Below, piece by piece: positions 11,685 through 23,877 of a stretch of DNA of 64,000 nt. Both the position numbers and the translations under genes were made by a program. The stretch covers positions 19,942,501 through 20,006,500 of the forward strand of contig NC_079886.1 of assembly GCF_029227915.1 (NCBI RefSeq), read 5' to 3'. This DNA is from Hydractinia symbiolongicarpus (taxonomy: Eukaryota; Cnidaria; Hydrozoa; Anthoathecata; Hydractiniidae). Positions within the stretch are counted from its first letter, which is position 1; every line of letters starts with the position of its first letter. A model generated the notes under the pieces. That model did no database searches. It had not been told where the DNA came from and was given only the letters and a program-made list of their open reading frames with translations.

Positions 11685-14600
11685 ATGTTGTCACAAATTG
11701 TTTTATACTTGGTAATGTTGGCTTGCAGCCTACCTGATGTAAACGCAAGAGAAACTATGACATTAACACCTATTCCACGAACCCTCGTAAAAAGATCAGT
11801 TTTGAGAAACGTGACTAGACACAATGTTCTATTCGGAGGCGATATCCTCATTGATGTCAGCAGCACCAGGGTGTTGGGTAAGTCATTTTTTTTAAAAGGT
11901 TTACACATAAATTTCTTTGCTGATAATAAAAAGTTTGACAACTTTAACAACTTTATTTTGTAAACAGTCTGTTTATACAATAAAATTGTTATTCCTCTTT
12001 AAGCTGCATTTCGCATTTTCGTCCCATGCTTTCTTGAAGCTCGTAATAGGTCCTTAAAAATCGCTACATGGTAAAAAGCATGTTATTTTTCTTCCTGTAG
12101 TTATGCACCATTTTGATACAATTCTCACGGAAATTTTAAGCATGTTGAAGTGTTGTGTTTATATGCCTATCTTTTCTTGATGTATTGAAAATAAACAACT
12201 TCGTAAAATATATATTAAACAGACGCAGAAATAGTTCAAAACTTTTATCTTTTAATAAAATAAGCTTATTATATTGACTACAAATCTTCAGAATGACATG
12301 TTTATCCCGCGCAGTTATAACTCTTGACCTGTCAATAGCTATCTCGTCCGCTGAAGCTTAATGTTGCTCTAGATACTATATTTTACAGGTTCAGCTGTTT
12401 TTTACTTGTTGTTTATTGACTATTTATTTGGGAAGATCAAATTCATGTATTTGATTGCTCAGTCAGACTAAGTGCGGCAATTGTAATCTTACTTCCGCCT
12501 AAATTTTGTAAGAAGCATAATGTTCTTTATAAAAAGGAAAGTCTTTGAAACATCTACTATTTTTGTTATCCCTGTCTTTTACTAGCTTAAAGCTGGCTGT
12601 TACAAATTGCTTCGTTTTTTTTGACGAACTCAAAACCTCTTGTGCTTTTGAGTTGTTGCTTATTTAAAAAAAGTGCCCATAACTGGAACCTTTTCCCTTC
12701 GCTTCGGAATGCTTTAACTTAAACAAGTACAATATCCAAAATAATAAAAAATAAGGGGTTTTCTGATTGTCTGTGGACATTTTTGAATCCGTTGTAAAAC
12801 AGTGTATGAAAATCCTTTTTTTTTATATCTTTGCCTATTCTATGATATATTGATATCGAAGATTAGCCAAAGCAAACATGAAGTGTTATATCTTTATATG
12901 AGAAACAAAACATATCATTCTTAACTTTTTGAATTCTGTTGATTTTTACAATGATGTGTATTATACAAACTAAAAAAAACCAAGAACGATTTAACATGAA
13001 TGATAGGATGCTACTTAGTATTCTTATTCTCTATTGTGCTAAACAATAGGCCTATTGTTTTTAACCTAAAACTCCAGCCTGATATTCTTATAAAGCGTAT
13101 TCCTATAAAAGAAATCGCTTTTATTATGTTTACAGTGAGAACGTGCTTTAAAAGTTGCTAATCATTATTTCTGCACTTTTTTTTGAACAATAACGTCAAA
13201 TTCTTCATAGAAATTTGTTAATAAATTATTTGTGAAGCTTTCTATGAAAATATTTTTTTAATATTCATTCCACGAAAATGAGATCACCCCAAGTTAATGA
13301 CGCAAAGTGATAAGAAGATCTAATCTCTCATGATCGCTCATAATTTTGCGACCCTTCAGTTCTTCACTGATTAACAATGTTTTCAGATACACATCTCAGT
13401 GAAATTATTGCGCAAGTATTGCACTAAAAGAATCTTCATCTTTGGCAGTTAAAATCAAATGCCTTAAAATGTGGGTATGTACAGGAAATGCCATGTCACT
13501 TTGCGCTTCCTTAAAAAGATACACAGCAAACTTGAAACAATATTGCATTTGTAAAGACAAAAAATAGAGTAGAAATTTTCTACCAAGTTTCCTACGTATA
13601 GATGACTTATTTGATAACGTCACTGAAGTACCTATCATGTTTATAGTGTAGAACCATATCCACTTATAATTTTTAAACTTTTAAGTGATGGGGAGGAGAA
13701 CTTTTAGCTGAAATAGCAATTAGGGAGTGGCCAGGATTAGGAAGCGGCATGAATTTTCTCAAGTTAAGTATTTTTCCTAAGCCATTTCTTTGATTTGCTG
13801 TTTCGGGAAAAGAAATTTAAACTCATTTTATGCAATTAGTTTTTATACAAGATAAACTTTTTTGTATGGTTTCTACTTATGCGATCTAGGTTTCGCAATT
13901 AGCATTGATATCCTAAACATGTCTGCAATTACGGTCTGCTTAATGTTAAGTGGTAATTATTCCCGTCATTAATATATCTTAAACGTTCTTAATTGCTTTA
14001 AATATATCTCGATTAATCTGCATGATACGACGGTTAAAGTTCCCAAAATTGCATAATTGTCACTCTCTGTCCTCGAGGTATGCTCTTGAAACTATGGAGA
14101 TTCTCGTCAAGGGAAGCTCATAATACCATAGAAATCTTTGAAAGATGCGGAAAAAGGTTAAGTGAGTGTGGAAAACAAGACATAACACATAACATTTTCA
14201 GTTTTCCTGTAAATTTAAAATATCAACAATTCGTGACTGTCTGAAGTTTTAAATAATTTTTTCTTCTAAAAACAAAAATAAAAAAAAACCTAATTTAAAG
14301 AACCCGTGAACAAATCCACTTAGTCAAAAGAACAATGGAAAAGTTAAATGATTTCGGCGATTTTGATAGCGTCAGCAAATACTGGGACCAGAGAAATTTT
14401 AAGAAATTTCTTTCGCCGTTACGTCTATTTTGTAGACCTCAAAACGCATATGCTGTATGTATAGGATCATGTGCTTTTTTTTGAACGATGACAGAGATTA
14501 GTTATGACGACTTTTTTAATGACGTCATCAATTCGTCTGTTTGAAAATATAGATGAATCTGTGTTAAACTGGTGACCACAGCTATATGTCCAAGAAAGAA

Positions 14601-17600
14601 AGAAAACAGTTAAAATTCATTTTGTGATACATTTCCAACAGCAGTAGCTAATTTTTATACGGTGATATATAAAAACATGATAATGAAAGAGGTTTCGTTT
14701 GAGCAGTTTTACTATTTATTTTGATACTGTTTTGTTTGCATATCTTACTTCAGAGATCCTCCTTTGCACTTACCGATTCTATTGATTTTATTACAACTGC
14801 GGATAATATAACCGCAAAGATAAATAAACTTTTCACTATTGCTAAGCCTATGCGGTGCTTAGAGCATAATGTATTTTAAGGAGAAGGTTAGGCAAAAAGA
14901 GAGCCATTGTGGATAATGGACGCTGACTTTACACCCTTATTCTTAAAGATAAAAATGTTGATTGTTTCCAGTGTCTGACAGGAGATTTCCAGAAGCTGAC
15001 AGCAGATTCCCTGAGAATTAAACACCTTTTAATAAATGTGTAGATATCTTTAGATATTTAAATGGGTTGATTGCTTCATGGAGGGTAAAACAAACATATT
15101 ATGACCATCATGAAATTCATTTTGATTGATTTTATCAATGGTGTTTACAAAACAGAGGGATTTCAGGATCATGTTCAATCACGTGAAATCATGCATGGTG
15201 GCCTAAAGTGTTTAGCTTTGTTGTGGAAGATTTATTTACCTTAAAGATACAGTAATTGTTCAGACATATACTTACTTTTTTTTTACAAAACTATATATTG
15301 GATAAAAAAGCAAATTAAATGTTCTGTGAGATATATAAATATAAAATTTTTTTTTTCCCTAGCTAGCCATAAATGCACATTTTGATTTTCACTAAAACGG
15401 TCCAAACTTTTTTATTGTGCAACATTTCTCAATCATTTCAGCATTACCATAGCAACAATCCTTTATTACACTTTTTTAAAAAGCGCGTGGTTCGTTTTTT
15501 ACTTAAAACTTTAAAAAAGGTACCAAAAAAAATTATGCTTCCTGTTTTCGTCTTATTTATTATATAATTAAGATCTAGATAAAATGTTGCAAAACAATTT
15601 GCAGCTGGTATTCATTATAAGCAGATGGAGAGTTTCAGACAATTTTGTAAATAAAAAAAATGTAGAGTTATGTATACCTAAAAAAATCATATTTTTATTA
15701 TTTCATAGACAATTTAATTTGTTTTTATATCATAGATTTATGTCTGAATATGTGTCTGAGTCATTACAGTACCCTTAATTTACACTTGCCAATATACATT
15801 TACTCACTCTGACAATAAGTTGTGCAAATATACAATAATTTGATGCTGTGGCATGTCGTTTACAGCTTTCTTTTAGAGATTTTGCCAATGTCTACATGAC
15901 TTTGAAAGCCTTAAACCCGTCTTAAGGTAAACAACTGCAGACATTGTCAACAATTTGACTCATTTTTGTCACTAGTTAAAAATAATAACAAATACTTTTT
16001 TATTCTTTCTGTGGATTATTTAAAATTATAATCAGGTAATTTTGAAAATAACATGTTTTTGGATTGTTTATCTCAACTCTCAAGGAGAGGATTCGAAGTG
16101 TCGTGTGTAAAGCATGCTCGGCGGGACCAAGGAAGTGTAACCAGGCGTTTTTTGTTATATCGATTTTTGCTCAGTTTGTCATATTAGTTCATGGTAAAAG
16201 CAAAACGATCTGGCGTTAGCGATTGGTTATTTTTATAGGACTTCATTTTGGATTTGTTTATAAGGCATTTTTAAGGAATTTTTTGTTCTATTTAATAGAA
16301 TTTTAATGTGATATCACTAGCAGAATTCATATCAAAAAGAAAAATGTTTTATCACTAAAGATAATTATCAAATGCGGCAACAGTATTTGGTGGGTAATTG
16401 CACCTGTTAAAAATTAATATTTAATAATAAGTCCATGGTCTCATGTTCTATTTCATGGGCCTACATTTCTGGTAATAAATTTAGAAGATAGTGAAAGCGA
16501 GGCAAGTTCATTTTTAGAGTTCACGGTGTGGCATAAGTATAATAGCAACAATATTTACTGACTTCTAAGTAAGTCAAATGATGATGTTTGTCGTAAGATA
16601 AAAGATGGCAGCTGCAAGTAACGGCGGACATTTTCGTAGATATTACACGGGATTACGACTAGTTTAATATATTTCAATGTAGTTTTACGTAAAACAAAAA
16701 TAGCTTATGTCAACATTCATTTAAGATTTTTTAAATTGCAGCAAATCTATTTCATGTCAGTACACATACGTCATCAAGTCTATTTCACAAAAAATAGAAA
16801 ACACTGCAAATGTATACCTCCCACCTTAAACAGACGCGTAGTCTACTTCCAAGCGATAACATGCAATTCGTTGCTTACAAATCTTTAAAATTTCAATGAC
16901 CTATAAATCAGCCTCACACACAGACATTCACCAATTTGACAATTATTGGAAGAACGCGCTTAAAGGAGAAGTTTACAGGAACTAAAAGTCTGGCATAATG
17001 GCGAGAAAATACTGTTAACTACTGTTAAGTTAAACTTAAAAACAAAACATTTTAAATGAGGGCCGTTGGAAAAGTTCATATATATAGAAAAATGCTTCAT
17101 TAAGAGGATAATCGATTATATGTAGGACAAACGCCATTTATTATATCTTTAATATCCCGAGTTGTGGGAAATGCACAACTCTGGTTGAATTAGAGTGTAT
17201 AGAAAAATAAGAATTTTACGTTTTATGCAAAGTAATATATACGTAAGTATACCAAGTTGAGGCCAGAAAACTCTTTTCTGCAGCTAAGAACCGATAATTC
17301 TTGTGAAATTACTTTGACACCAAAGGTGAAAACAACAATGAATGAGGGGTAAGCCCTAAAATGACATTAAACATATTAAAAATTATATTTCAATCAAAAT
17401 GAAAAGACACCAGTCGTGATTGTGTCATGTTAAAGGACAGTCATCTAAAAAATTGCTATTTATAGCGACAAATGTTGACATAAGCGTCAATAAAGTTTGC
17501 ACTAGAGAAAATAAAATGTTTACATTGACGATTTAGAAGATTCAAACATATCAGTCAGAAGTTTTATTGTAGTTTGTGATGGGTATCTAAAATCGTTAGG

Positions 17601-19427
17601 TGATAATTGTGTTGTTTGATCAAGTGTGTTTGCTTGCATATCCTGTTCATTCATTTCAATCCTGAGAAGAAAAACATTAAACGCAGGGATTAGCGGTTAA
17701 TAAAACGACACCAGACTGCAAAACAAAGTCGATGTATTTTTACAATCATATTACGCAAACAATTTAAACGAAATCAATCTTTTTATTACTTTGTGAAAAA
17801 ACAGAATTTAAAGGTTTTGAAAGTCGAGAGATTTTAGCGTAGTTTCCTGTTTTTATTTTTTGTAATTCTTTAAACTTGAAGAAGTAGATATTTGTATCGG
17901 TGACTTTACACTCGCTTCCGTACATGTTTTTTCTTTGTCAAAAATATTTTCTTTTAAAACTCTTTCTTCTGATGTGGTTAATCCAGAAAGAGTCAGGAAA
18001 ACAGTTGCTGGGTCAGCACAAAATGAGCAGAAAAACAAATAAATTTAGAGCAATGTTATTGTATGTTCTGTTTCTTCTTTTAATTGGAAATAAAAATAAA
18101 AGATTTGGTGATCAAATATTTTTAATTCCTAATGGTTGCATTCCTTTCAAAATGACTGCCAACCATTTTTATGATAAGGATGCACGAAATATATCCGTCA
18201 GCCGAAAGCCCTTGTTTACTTTTTGATGGGTTAATAATCCTAAATATCATACTGGGAACTGAAAATGACAAAAAAGTTCCCTGCATATATTGGATTGACC
18301 ATTTTAGTGGTCGGTTTATTACACGCCCTTCTTCGGATGCGCGTATTTTTTTATTATTATTATTATTTCGAATAAAGGATAAGTATAATCAATTTACAAG
18401 AAATTGATTTTCATATACGTCCTATAAGAATAAGTTAAAAAAAATTAGCATGCAAGGCATTTGGAGAAAAAGCATCATATGATAGAATATGGAAAGTTGT
18501 TGCTGTTCTCCATGCACCCTGCAATGTATTTATATTTTATTTATAAAGTTAAAAATGTTAAAATCTAAAAATCCTATGTATTCTGAACCTCAAAAGTAAA
18601 ACAAAATTCAAATATAGAGAAGAAGCTAAGTATAAATTCAATTTAAAAATTTGAAAAAATAAAAAAAATAAAAAAATAGAGGAACTAGAAAAAATGAAGA
18701 AGTAAAAGAGATCAGACAAGAGACAACAAAAAGGCTTGTAAAAAGAAAAATGTTTTAACTAAAAGAAGTGCTTCTTGCACAAGGCGTTAAACTTGCTAAA
18801 CGAGTCACACTTCCTGATATCTAGTGGAAGTGAATTATATAATTTTGGACCAAAAAAATAGAAACCAGCTTTCGTACATTCCAATTTTACCATAGGTTGA
18901 GTTATCATATAACCATATAACCAACGATTAACAAGCGATTAACAACATATATACGACGACCAAAAAGGGTCTTTACGCACATGCGATGAAACCTAATCCA
19001 TTATATTATGTTTTTTTTAGATAAGCTGAAGGTTGGTTGTAAAAAAGTAGTTATGAAGCGCTATGTAGGCAGTAAAAACAGAGGGTGCAGAAGCAAAAAA
19101 CCGATCAAAGTTGCTAAATGTGTTGGATTTTGTTTGCCACCATGGAAACTTGCTCAACCGTTCCAAAACTTTGACAGAGTAATCAAGAAAAACCGGTACA
19201 AGTATAGATGTGTCCCTAATCGATATAAATACAAAAAAATTATGGTATACTGTGCCGACGATGGAACTGAAGTGAAATATCGAGCAAAAATCATAAAGAA
19301 CTGTGTGTGTAAACTATACACACCGCAGCAAAATGAAGTACTGACACCTAAAGAGAAGTTCTTAGAAAAAAAGAAATACAACAACCAGCAAGAACAAGCT
19401 GCTGATATAGGAAAAAGAAATCGTTAA
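11685..19427 (+). CDS. Sclerostin/SOSTDC1-like secreted cystine-knot protein
   Basis: Two exons, 11685-11877 and 19021-19427, joined by a phase-1 intron (donor G|GTAAGT, acceptor TTTTTTTTAG|AT) that creates an Asp codon at residue 65. The product is 199 residues, close to sclerostin and SOSTDC1 (about 206-213). Residues 1-21 are a signal peptide (hydrophobic, ending VNA). There is a glycosylation sequon at Asn42 and a dibasic site at 36-37. Exon 2 carries a C-terminal cystine knot with Cys at 71, 87, 98, 102, 128, 142, 159 and 161. The spacings 11, 4, 26, 14, 17 and 2 fit the sclerostin family closely. Landmarks are GCRSKKPIK, YRCVPNRY and CVCKLY, followed by a basic tail. Family members bind BMPs and/or LRP5/6 outside the cell and inhibit those pathways. 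The PNxI motif of loop 2 that vertebrate members use to bind LRP5/6 is absent. The two-exon layout also matches vertebrate SOST. The family call is firm; the exact partner is inference. Confidence 0.9.
11878..19020 (+). other. 7.1-kb intron of the sclerostin-like gene
   Basis: Starts GTAAGT and ends in a T-rich tract plus AG. It is AT-rich and holds a decayed Helitron-like tail near 14300-14600 (hairpin relic 'cccgtgaacaaatccactt' and the TGACGTCA-type body). Open frames inside (for example 13405-13638 minus, 17900-18407 plus) show no domain and are treated as chance. Confidence 0.8.
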
Positions 19428-19910
19428 AAAGATAAACCATCAAGAAAATAATGGGTAAAAACCCATAATTAAGCAGTACCAGCATGGTTAAACGAAAAAA
19501 AAAGCCCAACTACAGCTCACTTTAAGTATAAGGTGGTTTTTGCTTAGTGTGTGTGTCACAGAACCTTTTTCGAGGTTAAAAATACTATCCAGAGGAACAC
19601 TGCTGTTCCCCAGAACATGTTTCAACGCACGATGGCATCGTACGAAACGTTGCGTATCATGACATGCGTTTATTTATTTATTTGTTCGCCTTTCTTTTTG
19701 TATAGTAAGGCTAAAATGAAGTATTTGACTAACATATTTGACAATCGTATGACTAAACTTATTATTTGTATGTGTGTTGTGTGTGTGTATGTGTGTGTAG
19801 TGTACATTTCAAAAAAAGAATTAATAGGCATGTTAACTTTAAGGGTTTTAGCACTCATCTCCAGGGTGGAACTTTTAAAACATACCGATTTGCTGATTCA
19901 AATTTGATGA

Positions 19911-19916
19911 AATAAA
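19911..19916 (+). other. Candidate polyadenylation signal, sclerostin-like gene
   Basis: AATAAA 484 bases after the stop codon, the first canonical hexamer seen downstream on this strand. A TG-rich stretch (19768-19800) precedes it. Placement is inferred. Confidence 0.4.
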
Positions 19917-22900
19917 TTATCAGAATAGTAATGTTTTTTCAAATATTCTTATTACCAGTCCCAAATTTACATTTTAAGATTTTTATCAAGTAATTTTATA
20001 CATCTAAATTGTTTGTACAACTTTTTCGAATTCATGTTTTCACACCTTTAAAGCAAGGTTTTTTTAACCCCAACACGCATCCCTTTTTCAGAGCCCCTAA
20101 AAGCTCGGCCTGAATTGGGGGTTAACATTACACTCACTCGTCTTCGTTCACTCAAGTTATTCCTGATGCATACACCACAACAAAACGCTTAATAATAAGA
20201 AAAATTTTTATTTTCTCTCTCCGTGTGCAAAACTACGACAAAAGTACAGTAAACTGAAGCAAGTAAATTCCATCCTTTTCCTGTATCTTTTTCAAATATC
20301 GTGTGGCTCTTTTTAAAAACTAAATTTGCCAGCCAGGATAAGCCACATTAGATGGAAGGGTAGGGAAATCTAATTTTGAATGCTTAAATAAGTTCAATAG
20401 CACCTCCATACATGCACTCTTATCGGTAAATTTTGTTATTGATGCATCGTCAATAAGAACAAAGTTTACCGCCACGCCAAAAAATCAGGGTTACCAGTAA
20501 GTAAATGTTGTAACGGTTCAACCTACAGGTAACCCTGCATAAACTATTTCTCTTTATTATTTTTTTTAATTGTTATTTTATAACAAAAAAGAGAGTTTTA
20601 CTTTGTGAAACAAAAAATAATTATGTTTTCCTGGATGTAGGTATCATAGTAAAAACTTCGTTATTTGAAGTTTATAAATCTTTTTAATGAGAATTTTTTT
20701 AATGATCTTAAATATGTTTTTGCCAAATAGATACCACATGACTATCTATTAACCGTGTCTGTTTTGTTATTAGAGTAATTCTGATTTTTTTTAATACGAA
20801 TTGACAATAGACAATATGTTATAGACCTGGTCACATTTATCAGAAAACAGTATATAATTTTTCTCTTTTGGTTCCTATGTTTTTTTTTTGTTTCTATGAT
20901 TCTTTAGATTTCTCAAGGTGGATTAATTAGCCCACAAAATATTTTGCTGTTTCTTTCCACTTTTGATAATTTTTATCATGTAGATTTTGTAACTATTAAA
21001 ATGCTTTTATCTAAATTCTATTTGTTGTTATTTTTTCTGTAACGAAGGTGAATTTTAAAATCTGTGAACATCATTGCATTATTTTGTTTCACTGGCAAAA
21101 TATCACTTGTTTTTGCCTTCTCCTGGGGAACAATACTTTGAAACAAAAACGATATCAAACAAGCATGGAGGCATATGCATCTATAACTATGCTTATACGA
21201 ACTATCGCTTCGTATAGCGATTTGTCTATTTCGTATAGGTAAAAGAATGATAAAAAGATGCACAAAGCTTATACACCGTAATCGTGTGACGACTTTAGTC
21301 CAAAGCTGAAAAAGAGCATTATATTTATTAGCTAGGAGACTTACGGCGATTTTTCTTACAAGATGAAGATGCAAAAAATCCTTTTAATTAACAACTTTAG
21401 TTTAAAATATAAGTTAAAAACCTTGTGTCGTTTATATCCTTGGACTTTTGATTCATGTTGATTCCAATTGCACTATAAAAGGGAAAAGAGAAATTGTTAA
21501 AAAATACAGTCTGTAAAAGATTTTATTTGATAAGATAAACCACACGCGAAATTTTCCTTACTTTACGTATGTTGCCGAGCCATAAATTAGAATCGGCAAA
21601 TTTTTGATTGAGATTCTTTTGAAATTCAAAGGTGGTAGAGCATTTTAAACTTCTTTAACCTCGATAGGAATCTCATTCTTGACGTCAACTTCTACGATAT
21701 TTGAAACCTTTTTTTTACCGTACAACCCAAGAAATGATATTATAAGAAAATCCCTCTAGCCAACTTCTTTAAACAAAATATATTCGTGTTCAACGGGATT
21801 ACAAATTTAAGAAGATCATTTATCTGTCTGGTTGCCGTGGTTGCCATGGCAAAGTGCCGAAAAAATAAAGTTATGGTGCAACTTCGAATTCGCTTTCCAA
21901 AATAGAATCGTCTTCTTTGAAACCGATGACTTGTCGATGCGATAAAGATAATGCCAAAAATGGTATCTTCGTGGCTAAAAAAATTGAACCCAAATACTAT
22001 GTATGTACCGTGGATCAAAGGTGGCATGCATTTTTGACTTTTTTTAACTCTTGCATAAAAGTGCTTTTCCTTTTTTTTTCTTTTGTTCTTATCTTTTCTT
22101 TCTTTTTTTTGAAAAAAAGTCTTCTTGTGACGCTAGTCAAGGTTCTTATTTTTACATGCAACCTCTAAGATTTTGAGATTTGATTTTTGAGATTCTTTAC
22201 ATCAGTCAACCTAAGGTCGTAAGCACTGCTTACTCCCTTTCACTTTCTCTTGTGTCACTTCCTTCCCTTAAGGTATACCGTCCTAGTAACAACAAAAGAT
22301 TTCAAACTCTGTAAAAAAACATATCTTTTTACAAATAATAACTTTAAAGTTCATCATTAAGGGTGAGAATTTCTAAAAAATGTTCAGAGGGTACGTTACC
22401 TTGAAAGCACTTCTCGTCACCTCTTATTAAATCACTCATACTTCATGAAAATCCCGATCAAAAAATGTGTACTTAAACATACAAAGACGCCTAAACTCTA
22501 ACTTTGCTTTAAAAGGTGTCGAAAATTCCATTACAATAATTTACGTGTACTTAGTATATTAGGAATATACGTATAAATATGCAATTCGAAATGAGCTAAA
22601 TAATCATTTGGAAGACCGCATTTGTCCCAGTGCTAGAATGTCCACTCGGTTTCGTGCTTCTTGTGCAACACAAATGAAATAGGATATATTTAAGGAGTTG
22701 TATATATTAAGATAGATTCAGGAATAAGAGCAATTTCTGCTATAACTCTGGGTAAAGTTGTTGATGCTCTATATATATGTAATATCATTTACATAAGTCT
22801 TCCATCAACGTTAGACTCATTTGTGCAAGAAAGTGGAAGAGCTTAAAGAAATTGCGTAGCTTGTGATTTACTTCTGTATTTCAACAATTGTGAATTGGCA

Positions 22901-23402
22901 TCTGATTATATAAGTATTTCAGTAAGTCCAATAAAAACATTTTGTATGGGATATATGTCTTTTTGCTAGGGTATTTGGGATTTGAGGATAAAAATCAGAT
23001 TACATGTTCAGATAAACTGTGTTAGTGCTGATTTTAGCACGGTACATAATTCGGGCTGATATAGAGATGCTTAAAATGGAATTGGTAAAATTTATTGAAC
23101 ATGTCAATTCTGACGTGGTGTTTCTATTCAACAGTAAAATTAACATCAACGTTGCAAACGAAATCTTGGAAGTATTAGCCTTTGTTTATTGTGAATCAAA
23201 CTTACTCTCGCCAGTTTTGTCATAGCATTGGTGAAATCTGCAATTTAATCCACAACAAAAATTCAATATGTCAAAATGTTAAACTATTGGTAAGTATTTG
23301 CATTATATATATATATATGGGAAGTGTAAAGAATCCGATATTATACATTTTAACCGGTTATAATGCATAATAACAATAGCCCTAAACCTATTTTATATAT
23401 AA
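19917..23402. other. Intergenic, no gene recognised
   Basis: AT-rich sequence with several short frames (21018-21374 minus, 21740-22027 minus, 21917-22168 plus). None has a recognisable domain or a consistent splice context. No repeat family from elsewhere in the window was recognised. Confidence 0.55.
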
Positions 23403-23692
23403 CTAGTCGATAAAGCCCGTGAAAAATCAACTTAGGCAGGAAAACAATGGAAAGAGAACCATAACTTGAATTTTGATGACGTCTGCAAGGAGCCGTCAAT
23501 ACAAACTAATTTTTTTTGGAAATCCGTTCACACGTTGTCCTTATTGTGTAGGCATTGAATAACCTATTGATGTCACGCCGTAACGTTATAAAATTTAACA
23601 TTTGAGACATACTTTTTTCGGCAACTTGAAATGAACACATCCACTTTGCCTGTTACAGACAGACACACACAGTCTCTGTATTATTATAGAGA
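23403..23692 (-). mobile_element. Short Helitron, minus orientation
   Basis: On the minus strand it begins TCTCTATAATAATACAGAGA (5' end at 23692) and ends with a decayed hairpin (GTTGATTTTTCACGGGC) and the tail TTTATCGACTAG at 23403, followed by T. Its internal sequence resembles the 8.4-9.1 kb and 62.7-63.2 kb Helitrons. No coding. Two more copies of its 5' end follow directly (next entry). Confidence 0.7.
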
Positions 23693-23877
23693 AGTCATCA
23701 CTTTTTGGCAATATCAAAAGAAAATGAACACATCCACTTTGCCTGTTACAGACAGACACACACAGTCTCTGTATTATTATAGAGATGAAGAACTTTTTGG
23801 CAATATCAAAAGAAAATGAACACATCCACTTTCCCTGTTACAAACAGACACACACAGTCTCTATATTATTATAGAGA
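23693..23877 (-). repeat. Two extra tandem copies of a Helitron 5' end
   Basis: Units 23693-23785 (93 bp) and 23786-23877 (92 bp) each repeat the outer ~93 bases of the adjoining Helitron's 5' side ('tgaacacatccactttgcct', 'cagacacacacagtctct', 'tattattatagaga'). With the Helitron's own end this makes three 5' termini in a row but one 3' terminus. Units differ at only a few positions. Confidence 0.85.

Noticed and set aside
23595-23825. Minus-strand frame with an internally repeated peptide (RQSGCVHF)
   Set aside because: The repetition comes from tandem Helitron 5' ends, not from a repeat protein.
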